DNA of 64,000 bases from Streptomyces sp. 2114.4 (GCF_900187385.1 NZ_FYEY01000001.1:4402001-4466000), one strand, 5' to 3'; shown: positions 25,030-32,575, counted from the stretch's first letter. A program made the numbers and translations. Notes: a model not told the origin generated them from the letters alone.

Positions 25030-25068
25030 GTGAGCGGGAAGGGTGGGGCGATCGGCGTGATCGCGGGG

Positions 25069-26067
25069 TCAGGCAGCGGCGACGGGGGCTGCGTCGCGTT
25101 CCGCCTGCCGCTGGTAGGCGGCTTCGTCGAGTTCGGCCTGAAGGATCTCCTTCAGCCTGTCCGCCTCCTTCCTGCCGATGGTCAGGTCCTGGCTGCGGAA
25201 CGTGTTCTCGATGTGGCGGCGCGAGGCTCGGCCTTGGCGCCCCAGTGGTGCAGTACGCGCGATGGCGAGCCGTTCGGGGGAGATCTCGCCGGCCTCGTGG
25301 TTCTGCGATGCAGTCGAGGGCTGAGGGGCCTCGGCCACGTCTGGGGTGTCCGAAGCCACGTAGGCAGAACTCCGAGCCACGTCGCCCGGGCCGTGAGCCA
25401 CGTCGGCAGCGGTTGGCTCCGGTGCATCGGGAGCGGTGCCCGCGGGGACGGCGGGCTTGTCGCTGTCGGTGCCGTTGTGGCTGTGCCCGACGAGGTTGTG
25501 GCTCTTGGTGATGCCGGGCTCGTGGGGACGGGGCGAGGGTTGGCGGCGGATGACGATGTAGAGGTGGACGGCGCCGGCCAGGGCGAGCGGAGCGATGGCG
25601 GACAGGGCTCCGACGGTGAGGTCGTCGAGTCGCAGGCTTTCGCCGTGGCGGGCCTGCTGGTTGAGGCGGACGGCGTGTAGGGCGTTGGCCCAGATGCTCG
25701 TCACGGTGGCCAGTCCAACGAGGGCCCACACGTACACGCGGGAGCGTGTCGGGGCAGTGCGGAGCTTGAGCAGGGCGCCGACGCCGATGGCGATGAACCC
25801 GTCGATCACGAGCGGGAAGGCGTAGGTGAGCAGTCCGCGGATGTGGACGGCGACGGCCATCTGCCGCAGGGCGTCGTAAGAGAGGGCAAAGGCGAACGCG
25901 GCGAGCAGCGCGATGCCGGCGCGGATCGCGGTGGTGCCCGGTATGGCGGGCGTGGTGGTGCTGTGGGAGGTCAAGCGGAGGTACTCCAGGTTGGGGCGGA
26001 CGGCGGCCATGGGCGCGGGTAGGAGTGGCTGCCGCTCCGTTGCGGTGACTCGTACCACTCGTTGCAT
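25069..26067 (-). CDS. DUF2637 membrane protein
   Basis: This protein has up to 332 residues. About four transmembrane helices lie at roughly residues 48-190 (for example AIRAGIALLAAFAFALSYDALRQMAV and TVGALSAIAPLALAGAVHLYIVI, described here by their ends). A Pro/Ala-rich linker leads to a C-terminal helical, HTH-like region (RHIENTFRSQDLTIGRKEADRL). DUF2637 proteins are a hallmark of actinomycete integrating plasmids and related elements and are presumed to assist transfer or spreading. The ATG at 26067 gives the full frame; the ATG at 26010 is an equally plausible start, and neither has a strong ribosome binding site. The repeat cluster at 26047-26138 overlaps the longer start. Confidence 0.75.
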   Translation of the reverse strand: MQRVVRVTATERQPLLPAPMAAVRPNLEYLRLTSHSTTTPAIPGTTAIRAGIALLAAFAFALSYDALRQMAVAVHIRGLLTYAFPLVIDGFIAIGVGALLKLRTAPTRSRVYVWALVGLATVTSIWANALHAVRLNQQARHGESLRLDDLTVGALSAIAPLALAGAVHLYIVIRRQPSPRPHEPGITKSHNLVGHSHNGTDSDKPAVPAGTAPDAPEPTAADVAHGPGDVARSSAYVASDTPDVAEAPQPSTASQNHEAGEISPERLAIARTAPLGRQGRASRRHIENTFRSQDLTIGRKEADRLKEILQAELDEAAYQRQAERDAAPVAAA

Positions 26068-26138
26068 GCCTGGTCAGAGCAGGTACGAGTGGCGTGGTGA
26101 TGTCGAGTTGACTCGTTGCGGGACGGGTGGTACGAGTC
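26047..26138. repeat. Five ACTCGT/ACGAGT hexamers with a 12-bp inverted repeat
   Basis: ACTCGT begins at 26048, 26057 and 26111, and its complement ACGAGT at 26085 and 26132. The outermost copies extend to a perfect inverted 12-mer, GACTCGTACCAC (26047-26058) and GTGGTACGAGTC (26127-26138). The cluster fills the gap between the DUF3631 and DUF2637 genes. It looks like an iteron-like protein-binding array, such as an operator or replication or transfer site. Confidence 0.65.
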
Positions 26139-26146
26139 GTGGCGGG

Positions 26147-27424
26147 TCAGGCTCCGGTGCCGGGGAGCGGCTCGGCGGCCTGATGGGCGGGCCCAGCCGA
26201 AGGCGTCGGCTCGGGGCAGTAGCGCGCCCAGGTGTCGAGGAACTGGTTGCGGGTGAAGCCCCTGGCCTGGGTGCCGTCGGGGAAGCGGCGATTGGACGAG
26301 TGGAGGCCGTAGGGCTTCAGCAGGATCTGCAGGCCGCGCGGGGTCAGGCCGTTGGCGCTGTAGTCCGCCCACGGTGCTTCCTTGTCCGCGTTGAGGTGCT
26401 CCAGCAGGCGCTGCGTGCGTATTGCTGGCGGGTCGTTCTCGGCGGCGAAGGCCCGGCGGATACCGACCAGCAGGCGCGTGCGCAGACCGCCCTGTTCGTC
26501 CTGCCCGGCCTCGTAGTCGGTCATGATGCGGCAGGCGGTGCGGGCCAGCGCAGGCCACTCGCCGCCGGCGAGGTCGGCGATGGTCACCAGAGGCTCCCAG
26601 GTGTCCGCTGCACGGTCCTCCACCGGCATGGCCGGCTCCATGTCCATCGCCTGCCGGAACAGCGGCTTCAGCCACGCGGCGAGACGGTCGCGTATCGCGT
26701 GCAGGGCCGGAGTGTCGCGGACGGTGCGGAAGTGCGCCACCTTCTCCTTCCCCACTCGGCGGCGCATGCGGATGACCACCGACCGGTCCATGACCGTGTC
26801 CGGCAGGTCGCCGATCCCGGCAAGCGCCGCCATGGCGAAGGTGGAGAACTTCGTCGGCTTGTGCTCTGGCCCGACCACCCGCAGCGTCGGGCGGTTGCGC
26901 TGGTGGCCTGCGTTGATCAGGCCGCGCACCTCCTCGTTCTTCTCCGCTGCCTTGGTGGTGCCGAAGAGGGTGTCGGCCTCGTCGACCAGGAGCGTGATCG
27001 GGTCATCGTCGTCGACCGACCGGAAGATCGCCGCCGGACTGGCGTTGACCGTGATCAGGGGGTTGTGCACCGTCTCGGTGATCACGTCCAGCAGCCGCGA
27101 CTTGCCGCACCGCTTCTCCGGCGCGACGATCGCGAGGCGCGGCGCGTGCTGCCACGCCCGCTGCAGGTGCGTCGCCGCGACCCACAACGTCACCGCCGTG
27201 AGCGCCTCCTCACTCGGCATCACCACATACCGCGCGATCTGCGCCCGCAGGTCGGCCAAGACTTGCGCTCCTTCGGGCAGCGGCGCCACCGAGGGCGCGT
27301 CGTCGCGGTCCCCTGCTGCGGGAGGTGTGGCGGGGATGGCCAGTTGGCCGGGTATGTGGGCCGGAGGCCGCGACATGGCGGCGTCGTCGGGAAGGGATGG
27401 CGTATTCGGCTGGGCATCGGTCAT
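26147..27424 (-). CDS. DUF3631 P-loop ATPase of the mobile element
   Basis: This is a 425-residue protein. The Walker A is APEKRCGKSRLLDV at about residue 85, the Walker B is ITLLVDEADTLF, and an arginine-finger-like stretch is VMDRSVVIRMRRRVG. DUF3631 proteins are common on actinobacterial integrative elements and resemble primase-helicase-associated ATPases, so a role in element replication or maintenance is inferred. The start is the ATG at 27424 behind GAGGAGC. The frame stays open to 28102, but that would run through the XRE gene on the other strand and is rejected. It heads the minus-strand mobility operon (DUF3631, DUF2637, mobC, relaxase). Confidence 0.85.
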   Translation of the reverse strand: MTDAQPNTPSLPDDAAMSRPPAHIPGQLAIPATPPAAGDRDDAPSVAPLPEGAQVLADLRAQIARYVVMPSEEALTAVTLWVAATHLQRAWQHAPRLAIVAPEKRCGKSRLLDVITETVHNPLITVNASPAAIFRSVDDDDPITLLVDEADTLFGTTKAAEKNEEVRGLINAGHQRNRPTLRVVGPEHKPTKFSTFAMAALAGIGDLPDTVMDRSVVIRMRRRVGKEKVAHFRTVRDTPALHAIRDRLAAWLKPLFRQAMDMEPAMPVEDRAADTWEPLVTIADLAGGEWPALARTACRIMTDYEAGQDEQGGLRTRLLVGIRRAFAAENDPPAIRTQRLLEHLNADKEAPWADYSANGLTPRGLQILLKPYGLHSSNRRFPDGTQARGFTRNQFLDTWARYCPEPTPSAGPAHQAAEPLPGTGA

Positions 27425-27482
27425 ACTGGGTATCAGCTCCTCTGCTCGCGGGCCATATGGGACGGCAATCCCGGACTCCGCG

Positions 27483-27500
27483 GGTCGATCGCTAGGGATG
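27483..27500. promoter_or_regulatory. 18-bp operator candidate, copy 1
   Basis: GGTCGATCGCTAGGGATG lies 59 bases upstream of the DUF3631 start. An exact inverted copy is at 28292-28309. Its core, ATCGCTAGGGAT, is itself a near-palindrome centred on CTAG, as expected for a dimeric regulator. The XRE-type protein encoded between the two copies is the obvious candidate to bind, which would let it control both the mobility operon and the xis-int genes. Confidence 0.65.
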
Positions 27501-27522
27501 GCGGTTGAGAGGTTTGCGCTTG

Positions 27523-27550
27523 AGCCCCCGGCATCGCCGGGGGCTTCTTT
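27523..27550 (+). terminator. Hairpin with T-rich tail upstream of the XRE gene
   Basis: AGCCCCCGGC and GCCGGGGGCT form a 10-bp perfect stem with a 3-base loop, followed by TCTTT on the plus strand. No plus-strand gene ends here. It could insulate the regulator promoter or stop antisense transcription into the DUF3631 operon. Confidence 0.6.
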
Positions 27551-27618
27551 CATGCGATGTGCGGTCGTGCGGGGCTCCTCGGGCTGGTGGGGTGGGGGCC
27601 ACCAGTATGCCACACGAA

Positions 27619-27689
27619 TTGCGATTCGCAGAAGTGTTTTGCATTTCGCAGTAGCCATGCTACTGTTTAGGGGTCGCTGCAAATTGCAG
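27619..27689 (+). promoter_or_regulatory. Promoter with three repeated boxes before the XRE gene
   Basis: Boxes TTGCGATTCGCAG (27619-27631) and TTGCATTTCGCAG (27639-27651) start exactly 20 bases apart. A third, palindromic box, CTGCAAATTGCAG, is at 27677-27689. TTGCAT at 27639 and TACTGT at 27661 fit a -35/-10 pair with 16-base spacing, so box 2 covers the -35 and box 3 lies just past the likely transcription start. Autorepression by the downstream regulator is inferred. Confidence 0.7.
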
Positions 27690-27718
27690 TGATCTGCTAC
27701 GAACGGAAGGAGGTGGCC

Positions 27719-28234
27719 GTGGCGGACGAAGACGCCGCAGAGGGCGTGCTGCTCAGCGGAGAGGCGAACGTCGCCGTGCGCATCAAGGTGGAGCGCGAGG
27801 CGCGTGGCTGGAGCACCAACGCCCTGTCCGACCGCCTGAACGAGGCCGGATTCGAGATGAACCCGTCCGCGGTCTGGCGGATCGAGAACGGCAAGCGCCG
27901 CATCAACCTCAACGAGGCCATCGGATTCGCCGAGGTCTTCGGCCTCGACCTGCGCAACCTCGTCGGCCCCCCGCAGCTGGCCGCAAAGGCCCGTGCAATG
28001 GAGCTCATCGACGATGTTGTGGACGCGTTCCGTGGGACGCAGCGTGCCAACGCGGCCTTCACAGAGGCGCGCGACGCCCTCGACGCCTACCTCGTCGAGC
28101 ACCCCGACATCCGCGAGGAAGCCGACGTCATGGTCTCCAACGCCATCGCGGAGGAGGCCAATAAGAACCTGCTGAAGATGTATGGGCCGCCGCCAGGCGA
28201 GGGCGGCGACGCCGCCTCCGCCGGCGAGGCATAG
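27719..28234 (+). CDS. XRE-type helix-turn-helix regulator
   Basis: This is a 171-residue regulator. The N-terminal HTH of the Cro/CI type spans about residues 15-75 (EARGWSTNALSDRLNEAGF, then NPSAVWRIENGKRRINLNEA). The C-terminal half is helical and acidic and probably mediates dimerisation. The start is the GTG at 27719 behind GGAAGGAGG; an upstream in-frame start at 27689 would sit in the third promoter box. It lies between the divergent DUF3631 operon and the xis-int genes, flanked by inverted 18-bp operator candidates. The likely role is master repressor of excision and transfer, analogous to KorSA/Pra-type control in Streptomyces elements. Confidence 0.85.
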   Translation: MADEDAAEGVLLSGEANVAVRIKVEREARGWSTNALSDRLNEAGFEMNPSAVWRIENGKRRINLNEAIGFAEVFGLDLRNLVGPPQLAAKARAMELIDDVVDAFRGTQRANAAFTEARDALDAYLVEHPDIREEADVMVSNAIAEEANKNLLKMYGPPPGEGGDAASAGEA

Positions 28235-28291
28235 CCTCCGCCTTCATTCCCGTCCTGGACCCGCAAACCCCCAGTACGGGCATCTCACCCT

Positions 28292-28309
28292 CATCCCTAG
28301 CGATCGACC
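28292..28309. promoter_or_regulatory. 18-bp operator candidate, copy 2
   Basis: CATCCCTAGCGATCGACC is the exact reverse complement of 27483-27500. With one mismatch the match extends to 22 of 23 bases. It lies 56 bases upstream of the excisionase start, where a regulator could control xis and int. Confidence 0.65.
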
Positions 28310-28364
28310 GGCGGGCCGGTGTTGCCGCACCCACGCCCGCCACGACCTGAAGAGGACTCACTCC

Positions 28365-28739
28365 TTGCGCCGACCCGCAATACCCCCTGCCTCGGCACCG
28401 GCTCCGCACGCCGAGGCCGACCTGCCGCGCCTCTATGTCCCGGAGGAAGTCGCCGCCTTCCTCGGCTGCTCAGCCTGGTGGGTCAAGGACCGCGCCCGTC
28501 GACGACTCATCCCGTTCACCCGCGTCGGCCGCGCCTACCGCTTCACCGGCGAGCACCTCGCGGAGATCATCCGCATGCACGAGGCCCGCCCTGCCCTCCC
28601 GCAGCAAGGGGCGGTAGCTGCTGCTGTCTCCAAGCCCTCTGCTCCTCAGCCTTCTCCGTCGCCCGTCGTTTCCACGGCTCGCCTGCGCGCTCGGCCACCA
28701 CGCCGAGCCCGCCAGAGCCAGTTCGGGACCGCCGCCTAG
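28365..28739 (+). CDS. xis: Excisionase-like helix-turn-helix protein
   Basis: This is a 124-residue protein with a MerR-like winged HTH of the excisionase type (LYVPEEVAAFLGCSAWWVKD, then RLIPFTRVGRAYRFTGEHLAEI). The C-terminal third is Pro/Arg-rich and unstructured. The start is taken as the TTG at 28365 after GAAGAGGA; the frame is open further upstream but is low-complexity there. It ends 27 bases before the integrase gene. Excisionases bend attachment-site DNA and push the integrase toward excision. Confidence 0.75.
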   Translation: MRRPAIPPASAPAPHAEADLPRLYVPEEVAAFLGCSAWWVKDRARRRLIPFTRVGRAYRFTGEHLAEIIRMHEARPALPQQGAVAAAVSKPSAPQPSPSPVVSTARLRARPPRRARQSQFGTAA

Positions 28740-28766
28740 CACGACGACGAAGGAGGGGAGGGATAC

Positions 28767-30278
28767 ATGGGTTTCGGCGAGAAGCGCGGGAACTACTGGC
28801 GAGGCCGGTACAAGATCGCGCCCGGCAAGCACCTCACGGTCGTCGGCGAGGACGGCAAGCCGCTCAAGTTCGCGACCAAGGGCGAGGCCCAGCGCGCCGC
28901 GAGCGAGGCCGAGAACAAGTACCGGCGCGGTGACTGGCGCGACCCGGCGCTCGGCCAGGAGACCTTCGGTGAGTACGCGAGCCGTTGGTACGCCGCCCAG
29001 GACCTGGCCGCCTCGACGATGCAGAACTACAAGCGCCACATCGAGGAGCACCTGCTCCCCGAGTTCGAGGACAAGGCGCTCGCGGGCATCCTGCGCACGG
29101 ACGTCGACCTGTGGGAGAAAAGGGAGAGGGCCGTGTACGCGGCCTCCAGCGTCAAGACCTGGCGCTCGACGCTCCACCTGATCTTCGAGGGCGCGATCGA
29201 CGAGGGCCTGATCACGTCCAACCCGGCGGCCAGGCGGCGCGGGCGCGGCAAGCGCGCCGGCCGCTCGCGGGATCGCGGTCCGGAGAAGGTCGTCACCGAC
29301 GCGCTCGGCATCCTGCTGACCGCCGAACGGGCAGCCCTGCTGTCCGGCCGCGACGACGAGTTCGTCGCCACGGTCCTCAAGGGCTACACCGGCAAACGCT
29401 GGGGCGAAATAGTCGGCCTGGAAACGGAGTTCGTCCGGCCCATCGCCTTCAGGGTCGAGTGGCAGCTGTACGAACTGGACACCGGCGAGCTGGTGCGCTG
29501 CCCGCCCAAGGACGACAGCTACCGCACCATCGACTCGATGGACTGGCTGTCCTCCCTGGTCTTCAACCACATCGCCCGGACGAAGCCGACGCCCTGCCCC
29601 TGCCACCGCAGGACGTACGTCTTCCGAGGCCAGGGGGCCGCCCGCACCAGCGGGCATCAGGGCGCGAAGCTCGCCGACGTCGCGCGCCTCGCAGGGGTGT
29701 CCACGGGGACGGTGTCCAACGTCCTCAACCACCCCGACCGCGTACGGGAGGACACCCGCGTCCGCGTCGAGCAGGCGATCGCCGACCTCGGATTCGTACG
29801 GGGCGGTACCACGTCCGAGCACGCCGCCCACTGGCGCCGGAACGGTTTTGCGACGTGGCTGTTCACCCCGGCGGTCTCCGGCTGGTACCCGAAGAAGGCG
29901 CCCCAGGAGGCCCGCCCGGTACCGATCCTCGGCGAGCCGTGGCCCGGCATCCCCGCACGCGGTCGCGGCGCCGCTGCTCGGGCTGACGCCTGCTGGCTCC
30001 CGATCGCCAAGGGCCTCACACCCCACGGCCTGCGTCACACCCACCGCACGATGATGGAGGACCTCGGCACCGAGAAGGTCCTCATGGACGAACGCATGGG
30101 CCACATCGACGGTTCGGTCTCCGCGCGCTACGCCCACGTCACGCCCGGCATGCGCCGACGCCTCATGGCCGGTCTGACCGAGCAGTGGGAAGCAGCACTC
30201 GACGCCCGGCTCGTGATGAGTCCCACGTCGCCGGTGCGCGTGCTCAATGATCTCCTGCGCGCACGCGCGGTCCAGTAG
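28767..30278 (+). CDS. int: Tyrosine integrase with inserted LacI-type HTH
   Basis: This is a 503-residue site-specific recombinase. The N-terminal arm/SAM-like region includes TFGEYASRWYAAQDLAASTM. The catalytic Arg is in GYTGKRWGEIVGLE, HGLRHTHRTM gives HxxR, MGHIDGS the next His, and SARYAH the nucleophilic Tyr. Between the two catalytic halves, at about residues 298-345, lies a LacI-family HTH (LADVARLAGVSTGTVSNVLN). The ATG at 28767 follows GAAGGAGGGGAGGG. All catalytic residues are present, so the insert sits inside an apparently active enzyme. The tRNA-Pro 3' end 1.5 kb downstream is the likely attachment site. Confidence 0.93.
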   Translation: MGFGEKRGNYWRGRYKIAPGKHLTVVGEDGKPLKFATKGEAQRAASEAENKYRRGDWRDPALGQETFGEYASRWYAAQDLAASTMQNYKRHIEEHLLPEFEDKALAGILRTDVDLWEKRERAVYAASSVKTWRSTLHLIFEGAIDEGLITSNPAARRRGRGKRAGRSRDRGPEKVVTDALGILLTAERAALLSGRDDEFVATVLKGYTGKRWGEIVGLETEFVRPIAFRVEWQLYELDTGELVRCPPKDDSYRTIDSMDWLSSLVFNHIARTKPTPCPCHRRTYVFRGQGAARTSGHQGAKLADVARLAGVSTGTVSNVLNHPDRVREDTRVRVEQAIADLGFVRGGTTSEHAAHWRRNGFATWLFTPAVSGWYPKKAPQEARPVPILGEPWPGIPARGRGAAARADACWLPIAKGLTPHGLRHTHRTMMEDLGTEKVLMDERMGHIDGSVSARYAHVTPGMRRRLMAGLTEQWEAALDARLVMSPTSPVRVLNDLLRARAVQ

Positions 30279-30284
30279 TCCCAC

Positions 30285-30315
30285 GGTGCCCCCGCAGCGT
30301 CGTTGCGGGGGCACC
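30285..30315 (+). terminator. Terminator after int
   Basis: GGTGCCCCCGCA and TGCGGGGGCACC form a perfect 12-bp stem with a 7-base loop, starting 7 bases after the integrase stop. There is no T-run, which is common in Streptomyces. Further on, 30362-30380 (GGGACA/TGTCCC) and 30386-30400 (GGAAC/GTTCC) are two more short inverted repeats. Otherwise 30316-30676 holds no gene I can support. Confidence 0.75.
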
Positions 30316-30676
30316 GCCGATCTCATCTGCCACAAAGGCGACGCCTGGTTCTGTGCCGTCGGGGACAAGAAGGCTGTCCCGAAACGGAACAGAGCGTTCC
30401 CTAGTGGAGCGGACCTCCGTCGCCCGCCGCATCACCAAGGGGCGGCCATGATTTCCGCCGAGTCCCGCTCAGCCGGACAACTCCTCCGTACTTCTCACCC
30501 CGGCCGCTCGCTGCCAGGACTCGACACGGCCACCTCAGCGAAGTACGCACCGGCGCTTTCCCTGCCGCACCCAGCTACCCGAACAACCACTCATGCCCCG
30601 ATCACCGCCTCGGCCCGGACGCGAACCATCTCTCTCGCGCTCGCCCCGCCCTCTGAACTCCCATCCGCTATCCGAC

Positions 30677-31591
30677 ATGGAGCACACCCTGAAGATCCAC
30701 CCCGCCGCAGACATCTTTCCGATGCTGAGCCAGGACGAACTGCTCGACCTCGCCGAATCCATCAAAGCCGAAGGCCAGCACCACCCGATCGTCCTCGACG
30801 CCGACGGAGCCGTTCTCGATGGCCGCAACCGCCTCGCCGCCTGCAAGCTCGCCGGCGTCGATCCCCGCTTCACCACCCACACCGGCAACGACCCCCTGGC
30901 TGAGGTCCTCAGCGGCAATCTGCGCCGCCGGCACATAGGCAAGGGCCAGCAGGCCATGATCACCATCATGGCCTGTTCCCTTTCGGGACACTCTCTGCGC
31001 GAGCAGGCCAAGCTCCACGGACTCAGCCGCAGTCGCCTGTCCGCCGCCAACGTCGTCCTCAAACACTCCCGGCGCCTCGCCGAACAGGTCCGCACCGGTG
31101 AGACCGGCCTCGACACCGCATACCGCACTGCTCTCGAAGACAAGGCCCGGACCGCCGCCCTCCAAGAGAAGTACGACCGCCTCCGCGAGTACGCCCCCGA
31201 ACTCGCCGAACAGGTCACTGAGGGCCTCCTCGCCATCGACGACGCCATCAGCACCCTCGACGAACGCCAAGAGGAGGGACGACTCCAGCACCATGTGCGC
31301 GACGCCGACGCCATCCGTCTCGCCGACGGCGACACCGCTCCGTCCCTCGCTCAGCTCGTTGAGCAAGGAGACATCACCTGGCGTCAGGCGCACCAGCGGG
31401 CCGAGGAGTTCCTCGCCCAACGACAGGACGCCATCCACCGAGCGCGACAAGCCCTCCAGTTGATCGCCGAGACGTGGGCCACCGTCCAAGATCTTGCCGC
31501 CCGACTCGACACCCCCTACGGGCGAGACATCCTCGACGGCCTCACCCCCGAAGCCCGCTCCCTCGCCCAAAGCCTGACCACCCTGGTGTGA
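30677..31591 (+). CDS. ParB/Spo0J-like protein of the element
   Basis: This protein has about 304 residues. The N-terminal ParB-nuclease-like domain shows KIHPAADIFPMLSQDELLDL, GQHHPIVLDADGAVLDGRNR and the CTP-site-like block LSGNLRRRHIGKGQQ. An HTH-like segment follows (SLREQAKLHGLSRSRLSAAN), then a helical C-terminus. Proteins of this kind partition plasmids or act as ParB-like regulators of mobile elements. The start is set at the ATG at 30677; the frame is open to 30593 but Arg/Pro-rich and unlikely. It lies between int and the tRNA-Pro attachment site, so it is the last gene of the island. Confidence 0.85.
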   Translation: MEHTLKIHPAADIFPMLSQDELLDLAESIKAEGQHHPIVLDADGAVLDGRNRLAACKLAGVDPRFTTHTGNDPLAEVLSGNLRRRHIGKGQQAMITIMACSLSGHSLREQAKLHGLSRSRLSAANVVLKHSRRLAEQVRTGETGLDTAYRTALEDKARTAALQEKYDRLREYAPELAEQVTEGLLAIDDAISTLDERQEEGRLQHHVRDADAIRLADGDTAPSLAQLVEQGDITWRQAHQRAEEFLAQRQDAIHRARQALQLIAETWATVQDLAARLDTPYGRDILDGLTPEARSLAQSLTTLV

Positions 31592-31641
31592 CGGGGCGCA
31601 CACCTCTTGGGGCCGGCACCCAGTCTCCGAGGGGACAGGAG

Positions 31642-31690
31642 GGGAGCCATCCGGGAGCCCGATTCCGAAGTCGGCTCCCAAATGGCTCCC
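31642..31690. repeat. Inverted GGGAGCC/GGCTCCC repeats near the attachment site
   Basis: GGGAGCC occurs at 31642 and 31653, and GGCTCCC at 31673 and 31684, giving two pairs of inverted 7-mers with a 49-bp span. They lie 75-120 bases inside the island end. Arm-type integrase or excisionase binding sites have this layout; that role is inferred. Confidence 0.55.
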
Positions 31691-31708
31691 AAGAGGCCCG
31701 AAAAACGA

Positions 31709-31748
31709 GTCAGGGGCCTGATCCGATTTCTCGGATCAGGCCCCTGAC
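31709..31748 (-). terminator. Terminator downstream of tRNA-Pro
   Basis: An 18-bp perfect stem (GTCAGGGGCCTGATCCGA and its complement) has a 4-base loop. On the minus strand it is followed by TCGTTTTTCGG. It begins 16 bases past the tRNA 3' end and should end the tRNA transcript and shield the ParB-like gene. Confidence 0.9.
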
Positions 31749-31763
31749 CTGTTGTTCCTTCAG

Positions 31764-31837
31764 TCGGGGTGGCGGGATTTGAACCCACGACCTCTTCGTC
31801 CCGAACGAAGCGCGCTGCCAAGCTGCGCTACACCCCG
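31764..31837 (-). tRNA. tRNA-Pro (CGG)
   Basis: This 74-base tRNA folds fully. The acceptor is CGGGGTG/CACCCCG with discriminator A, the D-stem is GCGC, and the anticodon stem CTTCG/CGAAG has loop TTCGGGA (anticodon CGG). The T-arm is GTGGG-TTCAAAT-CCCGC. CCA is not encoded. Its 3' end faces the island, the usual arrangement for an intact attachment tRNA. Confidence 0.96.
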
Positions 31838-31849
31838 AAGCAACGAGCT

Positions 31850-32575
31850 CTACTTTAGCGGACTGATCCCCGTAGGTGAAATCCGGTTGTCGTGGAGCCG
31901 GGGAGCGGGCCTGACCTGGTCGATCCCGATGGTGATCAAAGGGAGGGCGCAGATGGCCAGGCCGAGGGTGAGGGCAGCGGTGACGGTGGGGGAGGGCGCG
32001 CCCGCGGCGGTGGGGAAGGCAAGGGTGAAGGCGAGGTAGAGCAGGGGGTAGGCCGGCCACTGCCAGGCGTAGGAGAGGCGGAAGCCGCGGGGGGTGGTGA
32101 GCAGGAGCCAGTCGGCGAGGGCGGCGAGGGGGGTGAGGGTGTAGAGGAGCTGAGAGGAGAGGGCTTGGGTCACGCCGGTGGTGGTGACCGGCAAGGTGAA
32201 GGCCGTGGTGCCGGCGGCCGGGAAGACGTAGTGGAGGAGGGCGGGGAGGCAGAGGAAGGGGACGAGCGCGCCGGCGATGCGAGGGCTTACGGGGTGGCGG
32301 CCGGTCCAGGCGCGGTGCGCGGAGCAGGCGGAGACCAGTGCCGCGGCGATGTTGGCCTGGACGGTGAAGTGGGTGAGGAGCTGGGCCGGGTCGGTGGTGC
32401 CGAGTGCCGCCAGGACGAGTCCGGTCAGGGCGGCCGCGGTGACGAGGAGACGGAAGGCGGCTGCCAGGGGGTGGCGGCTCGTAGGGGCGACGGCTGCTGC
32501 CGGGGTGCGGGCGGCGGCGCCGGCCGGGCCGGTGGCGTGGCGCGTGGACTGCGAGGTCCGGGTGGGGTCGGACAT
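31850..32575 (-). CDS. Pr6Pr-family membrane protein
   Basis: This 241-residue integral membrane protein has about six helices, beginning with AFRLLVTAAALTGLVLAAL at residues 40-58, after a Pro/Ala-rich cytoplasmic N-terminus. The stretch FTVQANIAAALVSACSAHRAW and the membrane His (ALLHYVFPA) fit the Pr6Pr family (FAR-17a/AIG1-like), whose human relatives are fatty-acid-ester hydrolases. Bacterial function is unknown. It is the first chromosomal gene beyond the tRNA. The start is the ATG at 32575, 29 bases before a GC-rich repeat tract begins upstream. Confidence 0.75.
   Translation of the reverse strand: MSDPTRTSQSTRHATGPAGAAARTPAAAVAPTSRHPLAAAFRLLVTAAALTGLVLAALGTTDPAQLLTHFTVQANIAAALVSACSAHRAWTGRHPVSPRIAGALVPFLCLPALLHYVFPAAGTTAFTLPVTTTGVTQALSSQLLYTLTPLAALADWLLLTTPRGFRLSYAWQWPAYPLLYLAFTLAFPTAAGAPSPTVTAALTLGLAICALPLITIGIDQVRPAPRLHDNRISPTGISPLK

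Noticed and set aside
27425-28102. Upstream extension of the DUF3631 protein to 28102
   Set aside because: It would run antisense through the well-supported XRE gene and its promoter; the ATG at 27424 has a good ribosome site and fits the family.
30247-30903. 218-codon plus-strand frame before the ParB-like gene
   Set aside because: Its second half is the wrong-frame reading of the ParB-like gene and its first half spans the int terminator.
14344-31837. tRNA fragment at 14344 as the left attachment partner of the tRNA-Pro at 31764
   Set aside because: Orientation and geometry fit, but apart from the general T-loop pattern the sequences differ at many positions (Gly-like versus Pro), and an attachment core should be identical.
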